38,995 bases of DNA from Marinifilaceae bacterium (GTDB taxonomy: Bacteria > Bacteroidota > Bacteroidia > Bacteroidales > Marinifilaceae). This document shows positions 27,048 through 35,242 of this stretch, piece after piece. A program made the position numbers and the translations under genes. Numbering within the stretch: the stretch's first letter is position 1; every line of letters starts with the position of its first letter. The stretch is taken from contig JAFGYE010000069.1 of NCBI GenBank assembly GCA_016936255.1, positions 1 through 38,995 on the forward strand, written 5' to 3'. The notes under the pieces were generated by a model. That model saw nothing but the letters and a program-made list of their open reading frames with translations, was not told the origin of the DNA and did no database searches.

Positions 27048-27404
27048 CTATTTTGCCTGCAGCTCTTTTTTAGCACTTTCCACTACTTTTTTAGCGTTTC
27101 CTACAAAGATTTTACTTCCAATAATTATGACTGGTCTTTTTAAAAATGTGTACTCGTTTAAGATGTAATTTTTGTATTCTTCTTCGCTTGGATTTTTATC
27201 TTTTAAATTGAGTTCCTTGTATTTTATTGCCCTGCGACTGAACAAGCTCTCGTAGCTTCCGGATAATCCGGCCATCAGATTTAGCTGCGCTTCCGTTATC
27301 TTTTCTGTTTTTATATCCTGTAGTATAAAACCGGCATCCGGATTTAGTTCTTTAATTATTCTCTTACAAGTTGAACAACTTGATAGATGATATATTTTTC
27401 TCAT
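27048..27404 (-). CDS. ArsC/Spx-like thioredoxin-fold protein
   Basis: A 118-residue small soluble protein of the ArsC/Spx/YffB superfamily. It has a CSTC motif (Cys10 and Cys13) at the start of the first helix. The LKRPVIIIGSKIFVG segment (about 88-102) is the usual cis-Pro region near the active site. Whether it reduces arsenate, acts as a redox regulator like Spx, or does something else cannot be told. It does not belong to the arsRC-acr3 cluster, which carries its own, unrelated arsenate reductase. It starts 17 bases after the LysR stop, so the two are probably co-transcribed. Confidence 0.8.
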   Translation of the reverse strand: MRKIYHLSSCSTCKRIIKELNPDAGFILQDIKTEKITEAQLNLMAGLSGSYESLFSRRAIKYKELNLKDKNPSEEEYKNYILNEYTFLKRPVIIIGSKIFVGNAKKVVESAKKELQAK

Positions 27405-27421
27405 AGTCCTTGTTTATATTG

Positions 27422-28321
27422 TTACTGATTGGTGTTATTGGTAATAATCTGAATTATTTCTTCGGCCTGCTTTAGGTTTTTACTTTGCATTTGTAAGGCA
27501 AAGTATTTTGTGGAATAAGTCGTTTTTACTCCCTGCCATACTTCTTTAATTTCTTTTTTCTCAATTAAATCTTTACACATACTAAAAGGCAATAAGCACA
27601 ATCCATTGTTGTGTTGAATGGCATCGAGGATAGCATTCAAATTAGGGATCACGTATCTTGGTCTGAAATAAGGATGCTTCTTAAAATTATCAGCCCAAAA
27701 TGATTTTATGGTTTCCATTTTGTGAGAATAAGAATACCAATCTTGCTCAGAGAGCCACTTCTCGGCTTCATCCATTTTTCTTTCATATATGAATTGATTA
27801 AAAGGAATTGTATTTAAATTTTTACTGCTGATAAGAAGTAATTCTTCTTTGCAGAATGGAGCGTATCTTATATCCTTATAATTACTTTGATCTGTGGTGA
27901 TGAGTAAGTCAAGTTGTTTCCGAAACAATTTATCCTGTAATTCTTCTGTTTCACCAAAAAGAAATTCTACATCCATTTCAAGTTGGTTTAAAATTGGGGC
28001 AAAGGCATAGTGGAATACTTCCAGGTACATTCCAACCTTTATTTTTGGCCTGTTTAATAGTGTTTTTCGCTTAAAATTCTCTTCGGTTTTTTCAAGTTGA
28101 ATAATTGCCTCTTCAATCTGATTGTACAATTGAATTCCATTGGGGGTAGGAAGCATTCTTCGTGGTTTTCGCTCAAACAGCTTAACTCCCATATAAGCTT
28201 CCAGCGAAGATAGTTGCTGACTAACACCAGGTTGGGTAATCAGCAAACTTTCTGCAGCACCGGTTAAGGTGCCACGTTCATAAATAGCTTTAAAAGTTCG
28301 GTACCATTCCAGATTCAACAT
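27422..28321 (-). CDS. LysR-family transcriptional regulator
   Basis: A 299-residue regulator with an N-terminal winged helix-turn-helix (GTLTGAAESLLITQPGVSQQLSSLE, about residues 17-41). The C-terminal effector-binding domain follows after a linker helix. It is divergent from the DJ-1/PfpI and YqhD-type genes, with 93 bases between the two ATG codons. That gap contains a perfect 10-bp palindrome (28334-28355) and a -7 element. Divergent LysR regulators usually control the neighbouring genes and themselves, and the neighbours here deal with reactive aldehydes. The ArsC/Spx-like gene follows it, so it may belong to the same response. Confidence 0.88.
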   Translation of the reverse strand: MLNLEWYRTFKAIYERGTLTGAAESLLITQPGVSQQLSSLEAYMGVKLFERKPRRMLPTPNGIQLYNQIEEAIIQLEKTEENFKRKTLLNRPKIKVGMYLEVFHYAFAPILNQLEMDVEFLFGETEELQDKLFRKQLDLLITTDQSNYKDIRYAPFCKEELLLISSKNLNTIPFNQFIYERKMDEAEKWLSEQDWYSYSHKMETIKSFWADNFKKHPYFRPRYVIPNLNAILDAIQHNNGLCLLPFSMCKDLIEKKEIKEVWQGVKTTYSTKYFALQMQSKNLKQAEEIIQIITNNTNQ

Positions 28322-28333
28322 GTGGTATAAATT

Positions 28334-28355
28334 TTTTTATATAAATATATAAAAA
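28334..28355. promoter_or_regulatory. Palindrome in the LysR/DJ-1 divergent promoter (operator candidate)
   Basis: TTTTTATATA and TATATAAAAA are perfectly complementary around two A bases. The element lies 13 bases upstream of the LysR ATG and about 30 bases upstream of the -7 element of the DJ-1 gene. It is A+T-rich, as LysR-type T-N11-A boxes often are. Confidence 0.5.
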
Positions 28356-28385
28356 GAATAACTTTTTTTATAGAAAAGCAGGCTT

Positions 28386-28393
28386 TAACTTTG
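28386..28393 (+). promoter_or_regulatory. -7 element (TAACTTTG) of the DJ-1/YqhD operon
   Basis: It matches TAnnTTTG exactly, 22 bases before the ATG at 28415. The -33 region is a T-run without a clear TTTG, which suggests that an activator is needed. Confidence 0.5.
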
Positions 28394-28414
28394 TTTAAAT
28401 AATAATTGAGAATC

Positions 28415-29086
28415 ATGAGTAGAGTTTTATTTGCAGTAACCAGCCATTTTAAAGATGCTTCCGGTTGGGAATCTGGTTGCTATGTGTTGGAAGTTGCAGT
28501 TCCGTATTTTTATTTGGTGAAAAACGGAGTGGAAATTGATTTTGTTTCTCCTAAAGGTGGAGCTGTTCCTGTAAAGCAATGCGATTTGGATGCAGCGAAA
28601 GTGAAATCTTTTTTTGCAGATAAAACGGCAAGTGAAAAATTTTACTCTTCAAAAGTTCCTGAGGAAATTGATTCGAATGACTATGATGCGATTTATTTTC
28701 CGGGAGGACACGGAGTTGTTTTTGATCTGCCAACCTGCGGGAAAATTGCAAGGATAGCAGGAGAAATTTACGATAAAGGCGGGGTGGTTTGTGCAGTTTG
28801 TCATGGGGGTGCAGGATTGCTTAATGTAAAGTTGGCTGATGGTTCGCTCTTGATTGAGGGTAAAAATCTGACTGCTTTCAGCAATAAGGAAGAGGAGGCT
28901 ATTGGAATGGATAATAAAGTGCCTTTTTTGTTAGAGACAGCCTTGATTGAAAAAGGTGCAAATTATTCTTGTGCAGCAAACTGGCAAGAGTACGTTGTGG
29001 TTGACGGAAGACTAATTACAGGGCAAAATCCTGCTTCTGATTTAGAAATGGCAAAAGAACTGATGAAATTATTAAAGGAAAAATAG
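28415..29086 (+). CDS. DJ-1/PfpI-family protein (Hsp31/glyoxalase III-like)
   Basis: A 223-residue cytosolic protein of the class I glutamine amidotransferase-like fold. The nucleophile is Cys129 in AVCHGG (about 127-132), the elbow of the DJ-1/Hsp31 family. An upstream GWESGCYVLEVAVPYFYL block (17-34) is typical of the Hsp31-like branch, whose members convert methylglyoxal to lactate without cofactor or act as chaperones. The frame can be extended to a TTG at 28406, but the ATG at 28415 is preferred. It is the first gene of an operon with a YqhD-like dehydrogenase (24-base gap), divergent from LysR, which points to aldehyde defence. Confidence 0.85.
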   Translation: MSRVLFAVTSHFKDASGWESGCYVLEVAVPYFYLVKNGVEIDFVSPKGGAVPVKQCDLDAAKVKSFFADKTASEKFYSSKVPEEIDSNDYDAIYFPGGHGVVFDLPTCGKIARIAGEIYDKGGVVCAVCHGGAGLLNVKLADGSLLIEGKNLTAFSNKEEEAIGMDNKVPFLLETALIEKGANYSCAANWQEYVVVDGRLITGQNPASDLEMAKELMKLLKEK

Positions 29087-29110
29087 ATTAACTAACACAA
29101 CTAAAATAAG

Positions 29111-30262
29111 ATGGAAAATTTTGATTTTTACAATCCGGTAAACATTCTTTTTGGAAAAGGAAAAATTGCAGAAATAAACAAGCACATTTCTAAAGATGCT
29201 AAGATTTTAATGACTTATGGTGGTGGCAGTATTAAGAAAAATGGTGTTTACGATCAGGTGATGGATGCCTTAAAAGCTTATGAGATAATTGAATTTGGAG
29301 GGATTGAACCGAATCCTCATTTCGAGACTTTAATGAAGGCTGTTGAAATAGTTAAAACTGAAAAGATTGATTTTCTTCTTGCCGTGGGGGGCGGATCTGT
29401 TTTAGACGGAACAAAATTTATTGCCGCGGCAACCTACTTTGAAGGTGATGCCTGGGATATCCTGGCTAAGCGGGCGCCAATTACCAAGGCAGTTGAATTG
29501 GGTGCTGTTTTAACTTTGGCAGCCACAGGTTCCGAAATGAACAATGGTGGTGTTGTTACAAGGGCAGCAACAAAGGAGAAAATGGCATTTGGAAATCCAT
29601 TGCTGTTTCCAAAATTTTCAGTTTTGGATCCCGAAACAACTTATTCGCTGCCTAAACGACAAATTATTAATGGTATTGTGGATGCTTATGTTCATGTAAT
29701 GGAACAATATCTCACTTATCCGGTTAATTCTCCGGTTCAGGACCGCTTTGCAGAGGGAATACTTCTTACTTTATTGGAAGAAGGACCAAAAGCATTGGCT
29801 TCGGATACTCCTGATTACGAGAACAGGGCAAACCTAATGTGGGCAGCTACAATGGCTTTAAATGGTTTAATCGGAATGGGAGTGAAAAGCGACTGGGCAA
29901 CTCACATGATCGGGCATGAGCTGACGGCTTTCCATGGTATCGATCATGCAGTGACTTTGGCTATTGTTTTGCCGGGATTACTGACTCAATTGAAAGAGAA
30001 GAGAAGTGAAAAATTGCTTCAGTATGCCGAAAGGGTTTGGAACATTACCGAAGGTTCTGATGAGGAGAAAAAGACTCTTGCCATTGATAAAACAGAAGCT
30101 TTCTTCAATCAGGTTGGAATTAAAACCCGTTTGAGTGAACACAATGTGGGTCAGGATAGTATTGATGTTATTGCAAAACGTTTTGAAGGAAGAGGTTATG
30201 TAGGCATGCTTCCTGATGTTGAAGTTAAAGATGTTGCTGAAATTTTAGAGGCACGTTTGTAA
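29111..30262 (+). CDS. Iron-containing alcohol dehydrogenase (YqhD/BdhA-like)
   Basis: A 383-residue NADPH-dependent aldehyde reductase-type protein of the group III iron alcohol dehydrogenases. The cofactor loop is GGGSVLDGTK (93-102). The expected metal ligands are Asp191, His195, His265 and His279, the last two in DWATH and GIDHA, with the same spacing as in E. coli YqhD (Asp194, His198, His267, His281). The sequence GHELTAFHGIDHA is nearly that of YqhD. The enzyme probably detoxifies reactive short-chain aldehydes. It is co-directional with the DJ-1 gene and ends at a strong terminator. Confidence 0.92.
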   Translation: MENFDFYNPVNILFGKGKIAEINKHISKDAKILMTYGGGSIKKNGVYDQVMDALKAYEIIEFGGIEPNPHFETLMKAVEIVKTEKIDFLLAVGGGSVLDGTKFIAAATYFEGDAWDILAKRAPITKAVELGAVLTLAATGSEMNNGGVVTRAATKEKMAFGNPLLFPKFSVLDPETTYSLPKRQIINGIVDAYVHVMEQYLTYPVNSPVQDRFAEGILLTLLEEGPKALASDTPDYENRANLMWAATMALNGLIGMGVKSDWATHMIGHELTAFHGIDHAVTLAIVLPGLLTQLKEKRSEKLLQYAERVWNITEGSDEEKKTLAIDKTEAFFNQVGIKTRLSEHNVGQDSIDVIAKRFEGRGYVGMLPDVEVKDVAEILEARL

Positions 30263-30283
30263 GCTTTTATTTCAATCATAAAT

Positions 30284-30315
30284 AGGCTGTATCTTTACTG
30301 GTACAGCCTTTTTTT
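30284..30315 (+). terminator. Intrinsic terminator of the DJ-1/YqhD operon
   Basis: AGGCTGTA and TACAGCCT pair around a 10-base loop and are followed by a run of seven T. It starts 22 bases after the dehydrogenase stop. Confidence 0.85.
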
Positions 30316-30347
30316 GTGTTAAGAAATTGTGAAATCTATTCATTTGA

Positions 30348-30385
30348 TTTGTGATAACGAAATCCATGACGTATGTTTGCGTCAT
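30348..30385 (+). promoter_or_regulatory. arsR promoter with an operator wrapped around the -7 box
   Basis: TTTG at 30348-30351, a 20-base spacer, and TATGTTTG at 30372-30379 form a full Bacteroidota-type promoter. The -7 element is exactly bracketed by ATGACG (30366-30371) and CGTCAT (30380-30385), a perfect 6-bp inverted repeat. A repressor dimer bound there would block polymerase, as expected for ArsR. The ATG of arsR lies 33 bases on. Confidence 0.7.
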
Positions 30386-30418
30386 TAGAAGTAGGAAAAA
30401 AAACTTTGTATTGAAAGA

Positions 30419-30748
30419 ATGAAAAAATTAGAACTTTTTGGGTTAGAACAACAAAATATTGCTGCTTTGGCAAAGGTTTTGGCACATCCGGCAAGAATTG
30501 CCATTCTGCAATTTTTAGCGGCAACTCCTACCTGCATTTCGGGAGATATATCTGACTTTCTTCCCTTGAGCAGAACAACGGTGTCTCAGCATTTGAAGGA
30601 ACTTAAATCGGCCGGATTGATTCAAGGGGAAGTGGAAGGACTAAAAATAAAGTACTGCCTGAATAAAAAAGGCATCGAAACGTTGAGAAAGTTGTTTAAT
30701 GATCTTTTGACTCAGATTACTCCTGAAGAAGAAAAGAATTGTTCGTAA
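30419..30748 (+). CDS. arsR: ArsR/SmtB-family metalloregulator
   Basis: A 109-residue winged-helix repressor. The helix-turn-helix is around LSRTTVSQHLKELKSAGLI (residues 50-68), with HPARIAILQFL (27-37) as the preceding helix. Possible As(III) ligands are Cys39 in TCISGD, Cys81 in KYCLN and Cys108 near the C-terminus. The classical ArsR CVC pair in the recognition helix is absent. It is the first gene of the arsenic cluster and lies behind a promoter with an overlapping palindrome, so autorepression is expected. There is a 168-base gap to arsC. Confidence 0.88.
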   Translation: MKKLELFGLEQQNIAALAKVLAHPARIAILQFLAATPTCISGDISDFLPLSRTTVSQHLKELKSAGLIQGEVEGLKIKYCLNKKGIETLRKLFNDLLTQITPEEEKNCS

Positions 30749-30916
30749 ATAAGTAATATAAATCGGAATGTGAAAAGGGCTGGCAGAATACTGAAATATT
30801 CTCATATACAGACCCCCACATCTTATATCTAAATAAGAAATATGAAACGTTCATGATTATGTAATTCATAATTCATGAGAAGTTCCATTTAAGCGTAAAA
30901 TAAAAAATATAAACAG
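30749..30916 (+). other. 168-bp arsR-arsC intergenic region with inverted repeat
   Basis: It contains CATGATTATG (30852-30861) and CATAATTCATG (30867-30877), which pair over ten positions with one bulged base. A shorter GAATA/TATTC repeat lies further upstream. The gap is unusually wide for an operon. The repeat may be a second ArsR site or an internal promoter control. Confidence 0.4.
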
Positions 30917-31339
30917 ATGAAAGTATTGATTTTGTGTACTGGAAACTCATGCAGAAGTCAGATGGGTGAGGCAATATTAAGAGAGATTAATCCGGACTTG
31001 GAAGTTGTTTCGGCAGGTACTAAAATTGCAGATCGGGTGCATCCTTTGGCGGTGAAAGCTATGGCTGAAATAGGAGTTGATATTAGCTCACTTCGACCAA
31101 AAATGGTCGATGAATTCTTGGAAGATGGAGTTGATTTCCTAATCTCAGTGTGCGGTGGAGCAAAAGATGCTTGTCCTGCATTTATTGGACCCGTTGGTAC
31201 TCGCTTACACATTGGTTTTGACGATCCGGCTTATGCCGAAGGAACAGAAGAGGAAATTTTTAATGTATTCAGACGCGTACGCGATGAAATTCGCAGGGAT
31301 TTCGCAAAATTTAATGAGGAATACATCCTAAAAAAATAA
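30917..31339 (+). CDS. arsC: Thioredoxin-coupled arsenate reductase (low-molecular-weight phosphatase fold)
   Basis: A 140-residue enzyme that reduces arsenate to arsenite. The P-loop is CTGNSCRS (Cys7 nucleophile, Cys12). Cys79 and Cys86 in VCGGAKDAC form the redox relay, like Cys82 and Cys89 of S. aureus ArsC. The FDDPA segment (103-107) supplies the general acid. It is followed after three bases by the acr3 gene, so arsenite made here is handed to the exporter. Confidence 0.92.
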   Translation: MKVLILCTGNSCRSQMGEAILREINPDLEVVSAGTKIADRVHPLAVKAMAEIGVDISSLRPKMVDEFLEDGVDFLISVCGGAKDACPAFIGPVGTRLHIGFDDPAYAEGTEEEIFNVFRRVRDEIRRDFAKFNEEYILKK

Positions 31340-31342
31340 AAC

Positions 31343-32416
31343 ATGGGAGCTTTAAACAAGAAATTATCGTTTTTAGACAGATATCTTACCGTATGGATAT
31401 TTGCAGCCATGGCAATTGGTGTTGGAATGGGGTATTTTTTTCCTGCCATGTCTGGATTTTGGAACAAATTATCGGTGGGAACAACCAACGTTCCAATTGC
31501 TGTCGGATTGGTGATCATGATGTATCCACCACTTGCAAAAGTAAAATATGAAGAGCTAAAGGATGTTTTCAAAAACCGGAAGATATTGATTCTTTCATTG
31601 GTTCAGAATTGGATCTTGGGTCCGGCTTTGATGTTTGCTTTGGCCATTGTTTTTCTTCAGGATTATCCGGAATACATGAAAGGATTGATACTGATAGGTT
31701 TGGCCAGATGTATTGCGATGGTAATTGTTTGGAATGATTTGGCAAAAGGAGATCCTGAATATGCCGCCGGTTTGGTTGCCTTTAACAGCATTTTTCAGGT
31801 ATTGTTTTTTTCTGTTTATGCCTATGTATTCATTACTGTACTGCCCGAATATTTTAACTTACAAGGTTCTGTCGTAGATGTTTCCATGGGTGATATCGCA
31901 GAAAGTGTAATGATCTATTTGGGAATTCCATTTTTTGCCGGAATGATCACCAGATATTTTGGAATTAAAACAAAAGGCAAGGATTGGTACCAGAAAAAAT
32001 TTATACCTAAAATAAGTCCTCTTACCCTATTTGCTTTGTTGTTCACCATATTTGTGATGTTCTCGTTAAAAGGAGAATACATTGTTCAGCTGCCATTTGA
32101 TGTGGTTCGAATCGCAATTCCACTGGTCATTTATTTTGTGATCATGTTTGTGATTTCCTTTTTTATGGGAAAGAAATTTAAAGCAGGATATGCCAAAACA
32201 GCGAGTTTATCTTTTACCGCAGCAAGTAATAATTTTGAATTGGCCATTGCAGTAGCTATTGCTGTTTTTGGTATCGATTCAGGCGTTGCATTTGCAGCAG
32301 TTATTGGACCATTGGTTGAAGTACCGGTATTAATCGCCCTGGTAAATGTTTCTTTAAAGTTGAAAGACAAGTATTTTAATGGAAAAATTGATGTTGTTAA
32401 ATGTGCTGATAATTAG
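31343..32416 (+). CDS. acr3: Acr3-family arsenite exporter
   Basis: A 357-residue inner-membrane carrier with about ten transmembrane helices, exporting As(III) using the proton-motive force. The conserved Cys123 lies in [12 protein letters not shown] (121-131), the essential Cys of Acr3 proteins. [17 protein letters not shown] near the end carries the conserved Glu of the family. The length is normal. It is the last gene of the ars cluster and ends at a strong terminator. Confidence 0.93.
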   Translation: MGALNKKLSFLDRYLTVWIFAAMAIGVGMGYFFPAMSGFWNKLSVGTTNVPIAVGLVIMMYPPLAKVKYEELKDVFKNRKILILSLVQNWILGPALMFALAIVFLQDYPEYMKGLILIGLARCIAMVIVWNDLAKGDPEYAAGLVAFNSIFQVLFFSVYAYVFITVLPEYFNLQGSVVDVSMGDIAESVMIYLGIPFFAGMITRYFGIKTKGKDWYQKKFIPKISPLTLFALLFTIFVMFSLKGEYIVQLPFDVVRIAIPLVIYFVIMFVISFFMGKKFKAGYAKTASLSFTAASNNFELAIAVAIAVFGIDSGVAFAAVIGPLVEVPVLIALVNVSLKLKDKYFNGKIDVVKCADN

Positions 32417-32443
32417 CAATTGACAGGCTCTCTTAAATCAAAT

Positions 32444-32480
32444 AAAAAGTCACGGTTCGTATTGAATTGTGACTTTTTTT
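32444..32480 (+). terminator. Intrinsic terminator after acr3
   Basis: AAAAAGTCAC and GTGACTTTTT are perfectly complementary over 10 bp with a 15-base loop and a T-run. The position, 28 bases after the acr3 stop, fits. Confidence 0.88.
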
Positions 32481-32493
32481 ATGCTTAATCATA

Positions 32494-32525
32494 TTGAATT
32501 CAATCGGTAATATTCCTTATATTTG
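32494..32525 (+). promoter_or_regulatory. Promoter of the two-component system
   Basis: TTG at 32494-32496, a 21-base spacer, and TATATTTG at 32518-32525 match the Bacteroidota -33/-7 pattern. The ATG of the kinase is 20 bases further on. Confidence 0.55.
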
Positions 32526-32544
32526 AAATGCAAAAAACATTTAT

Positions 32545-34089
32545 ATGATTAAACCTGGATTGAAAATTGGCATTTTACTTACTCTGATATTGGTTCTGCC
32601 ATCCTTGTTTTTCTCTGCCTACGAGATTAGTAATATAAGCCAAAACGAGGCAGTTATTGATTCTGTCTACTCCAGTCAGTTAGAGTCCATTTTATTTTCT
32701 GTCAATCAGTATTCCGATGATGTGATCAGCGGTTGGGCCAATCAGCTCGATAAAGGAAAATACGGACTTGAAAAGGAAATGGAATTACTGGCCGCAAAGA
32801 ATTATTCGATAGATGCTTTTTTTCTGATCGATTCATTAAAACAAAAACTCTTTCCCAAAGATGAAATTTCTGAAGACAGCCTTACGAATTTGGCTGGAAA
32901 CCTGAAATATGCTTTTGCTCAAAATCTAAGCGAAATTGAAAGATTACAGCAATACATCAAAAGCGGTTATCAGAAAATTGGGGTTATGGAATTTAACAGG
33001 AAAGGCAAAAGTCTGTTTGCATTTGCTAGAATTGTTGATTCTTTATCTGTGGAAACAGTATTCCTGCTTGTTGATACCGAGAAGTTTATTCGGGAGAATT
33101 TGGGGCCGAAAATTCAGGGGATTGCCCAAGACAAGTTTTATATTTCGGTAATTGATAAAAATCGAAACACCGAAATTTATTCCAATGTTGTTTACGACGA
33201 GGACGAAAAGAACATTCAGCAACGCAGGCAGATTTGGCTCTTCCCGGCTTACGATTTGGGCATTCAGATGAAAGGAAATACCATTGAAGATTTAGTGCGG
33301 GAAAGAACAAAAACCAATATAATGATGCTGATCGTGATGGATCTGATTCTTTTGCTGGGTGCATGGTTTGTTTATCGGAACATTCGGCAGCAAATGAAGC
33401 TAACCCAATTAAAATCAGACTTTATATCAAATGTATCGCACGAAATAAGAACGCCGTTAGCACTGATAAACATGTATTCGGAGACCTTGGAAATGGGACG
33501 CCTGCCATCTGAAGAAAAAAAGAAGGAATATTATAAGGTGATTAACACCGAGGCAAATCGTTTGTCGAACATGGTGAATAACATTCTTAATTTTAGTAAA
33601 ATTGAAAGCGGTAAACGGGAATATCATTTTAAGGAAGCGGATATTAATGCCGAAATAGAAACAATTCTCGAAAATTACGGACAGCACCTTCATAAAAAAG
33701 GCTTTGAAATTAAATTTGAAGCTTTCGATGAGTTACCAAAGCTAATTATTGACAAAGAAGCCGTTTCCGAAGCAATGATCAACTTGATTGATAATGCTGT
33801 AAAATACTGTGGCGGGAGCAAGAGGATTGAGATTAAATGCCATACCGACCTGGAGTTTGCCTATATAAATGTGATCGATTTTGGAATAGGGATTTCGAAA
33901 AAAGATCAGCCCTTGATTTTCGATAAATTCTATAGAGTGAGTTCGGGTGATTTGGCCAATAAGGTAAAAGGTTCGGGAATTGGTTTGAGCATTGTAAAGC
34001 ACATTATGGATGCACACAATGGACGCATCACGGTTCAGAGTTCAAAAGAGGGCGGAACTTGTTTTACGTTAAGTTTTCCTCTGAAGTAG
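32545..34089 (+). CDS. Membrane sensor histidine kinase
   Basis: A 514-residue kinase. The first transmembrane helix is at about 7-26. A periplasmic sensor region of about 235 residues without recognised domain follows (about 27-258). The second helix is at about 259-277. No HAMP domain is evident: the DHp domain starts almost at once, with phospho-acceptor His299 in SNVSHEIRTPLAL. The catalytic domain has the N box (NLIDNAVKY), then IDFGIGI (G1), the F box (DKFYRV) and GSGIGLSIVKHIM (G2). The partner response regulator gene starts 30 bases on. The signal is unknown. Confidence 0.92.
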   Translation: MIKPGLKIGILLTLILVLPSLFFSAYEISNISQNEAVIDSVYSSQLESILFSVNQYSDDVISGWANQLDKGKYGLEKEMELLAAKNYSIDAFFLIDSLKQKLFPKDEISEDSLTNLAGNLKYAFAQNLSEIERLQQYIKSGYQKIGVMEFNRKGKSLFAFARIVDSLSVETVFLLVDTEKFIRENLGPKIQGIAQDKFYISVIDKNRNTEIYSNVVYDEDEKNIQQRRQIWLFPAYDLGIQMKGNTIEDLVRERTKTNIMMLIVMDLILLLGAWFVYRNIRQQMKLTQLKSDFISNVSHEIRTPLALINMYSETLEMGRLPSEEKKKEYYKVINTEANRLSNMVNNILNFSKIESGKREYHFKEADINAEIETILENYGQHLHKKGFEIKFEAFDELPKLIIDKEAVSEAMINLIDNAVKYCGGSKRIEIKCHTDLEFAYINVIDFGIGISKKDQPLIFDKFYRVSSGDLANKVKGSGIGLSIVKHIMDAHNGRITVQSSKEGGTCFTLSFPLK

Positions 34090-34119
34090 AAAAACAAAAG
34101 AGATATAAAATTATAAAAG

Positions 34120-34806
34120 ATGAAACCAATATTAATTGTGGAAGATGAACCCGGCATGTTGATGGGATTGAAAGATAATCTGGAGTTTGAGGGATATCAG
34201 GTTGATGTAGCCGATGATGGTGAAATTGGACTGGATAAAATCTTAGGAAATGAATATTCTCTGGTGCTTTTGGATGTAATGCTTCCGAAAATTTCGGGAT
34301 TTGATATTTGTAAACAAGCCCGTAAAAAGGGAATTTCTACACCAATAATTTTGCTGACCGCGAGAGGTGAGGAAATTGATAAAGTTTTGGGCTTGGAGTT
34401 TGGCGCTGATGATTACATCACCAAGCCATTTAGTTTGCGCGAATTACTGGCCCGAATACGTGCAGTACTAAGACGCACCGAAAATAGGGTAGAAAGCAAA
34501 AATGATCATTTAGTTGAAATCGGAAAATTATCAATTAATTTCTCCTCCTTCGAAGGATTTGTTGATCAGCAGGAAATGAAAATGTCGCACAAAGAAGTTG
34601 AGATATTGAACTATTTGTGGGACAATAAAAATACAATCGTAAGTCGTGATGATCTTTTAGACCATATTTGGGGAACAGAATATCAGCCAACATCCCGAAC
34701 CATTGATAATTTTATTCTGAAGCTGAGACATAAGATTGAAGTGGATCCAAACCATGCAAAAATAATATTAACCGTGCACGGTGTTGGATATCGACTGGTG
34801 GTTTAA
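34120..34806 (+). CDS. OmpR/PhoB-family response regulator
   Basis: A 228-residue regulator. The receiver domain (1-120) has the acidic pocket EDE (8-10), phospho-acceptor Asp52 in LLDVML and the conserved Lys of TKPFS near 102. The winged-helix DNA-binding domain (about 130-228) carries LSINFSSFEGF, the MSHKEVEILNYLWDN helix and TVHGVGYRLVV at the C-terminus. It is the cognate partner of the kinase just upstream. Likely targets include the co-directional secreted-protein genes that follow the 436-base gap, but no binding site was recognised. Confidence 0.92.
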   Translation: MKPILIVEDEPGMLMGLKDNLEFEGYQVDVADDGEIGLDKILGNEYSLVLLDVMLPKISGFDICKQARKKGISTPIILLTARGEEIDKVLGLEFGADDYITKPFSLRELLARIRAVLRRTENRVESKNDHLVEIGKLSINFSSFEGFVDQQEMKMSHKEVEILNYLWDNKNTIVSRDDLLDHIWGTEYQPTSRTIDNFILKLRHKIEVDPNHAKIILTVHGVGYRLVV

Positions 34807-34807
34807 G

Positions 34808-34837
34808 AAAGTCGAAAGGTCGAAAAGTCAAAAAGTC
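34808..34837. repeat. Degenerate short tandem repeats (GTCGAAA-like)
   Basis: Consecutive units AAAGTCG, AAAGGTCG, AAAAGTCA and AAAAAGTC follow directly after the response regulator stop. Such arrays are common between genes in Bacteroidota and have no assigned role. A diverged copy (AGGTCAAAAG) lies near 34860. Confidence 0.5.
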
Positions 34838-34881
34838 TTGAAGGGTCTAATTGTTGATAGGTCAAAAGTTTTAGTAATATC

Positions 34882-34955
34882 CATTGCCCCGTGCTTTAGC
34901 TCGGGGGTCAAGGAAAAAGTATCAAGTATACATTGCACCGTACTTTAGCTCGGGG
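34882..34955. repeat. Pair of REP-like palindromic repeats
   Basis: Two 25-base direct copies, 34882-34906 and 34931-34955, differ at only two positions. Each contains CCCCG-T-GCT-TT-AGC-T-CGGGG or its close variant, a hairpin of eight pairs with one mismatch. This resembles REP sequences associated with RAYT (IS200-like) transposases. No transposase is in the window. Confidence 0.6.
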
Positions 34956-35242
34956 TTTGTAAAAATAAAAAGCTGTAAATAAAAGTTTCCTTTAGGGGAT
35001 TTAGGGGTAGTTTAATAGTTGTTAACGTTCAGAAAATTATAGTTTTTTTCTTTTAACCTATCTACTTTAACCTTAAAACACAACTGATGACAATTGATGA
35101 CATCTTATAACCTGGGGGTGACACAAATGATTTTTCAGCAGCCTAATTTTACCAATAGAAAGTTAAGATAGATTGAATGGTGGGCGTACGACTCCATTCT
35201 CTTTTACAAACTAAAACAATTGGTAATTTAAAATTTAGGGTG

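Larger units (their letters stand above)
34807..35242 (+). other. 436-bp gene-free region with several repeats
   Basis: No convincing ORF. It holds degenerate tandem GTC-AAA units (34808-34837 and a further copy near 34860), a pair of REP-like palindromes (34882-34955), and a decamer direct repeat CAAcTGATGA/CAAtTGATGA (35081-35100). It presumably also holds the promoter of the next secreted-protein genes. An ATG at 35177 in frame with the next gene was not used. Confidence 0.5.

Noticed and set aside
27048-27404. A second arsenate reductase of the ars operon
   Set aside because: The protein is of the ArsC/Spx superfamily but is not linked to arsR-acr3, and its catalytic role cannot be assumed.
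28406-28414. TTG start for the DJ-1/PfpI gene
   Set aside because: The ATG three codons later gives the family N-terminus and a better distance from the -7 box.
34808-34955. CRISPR array
   Set aside because: The repeats are only two REP-like copies and short degenerate units, with no regular spacers and no cas genes nearby.
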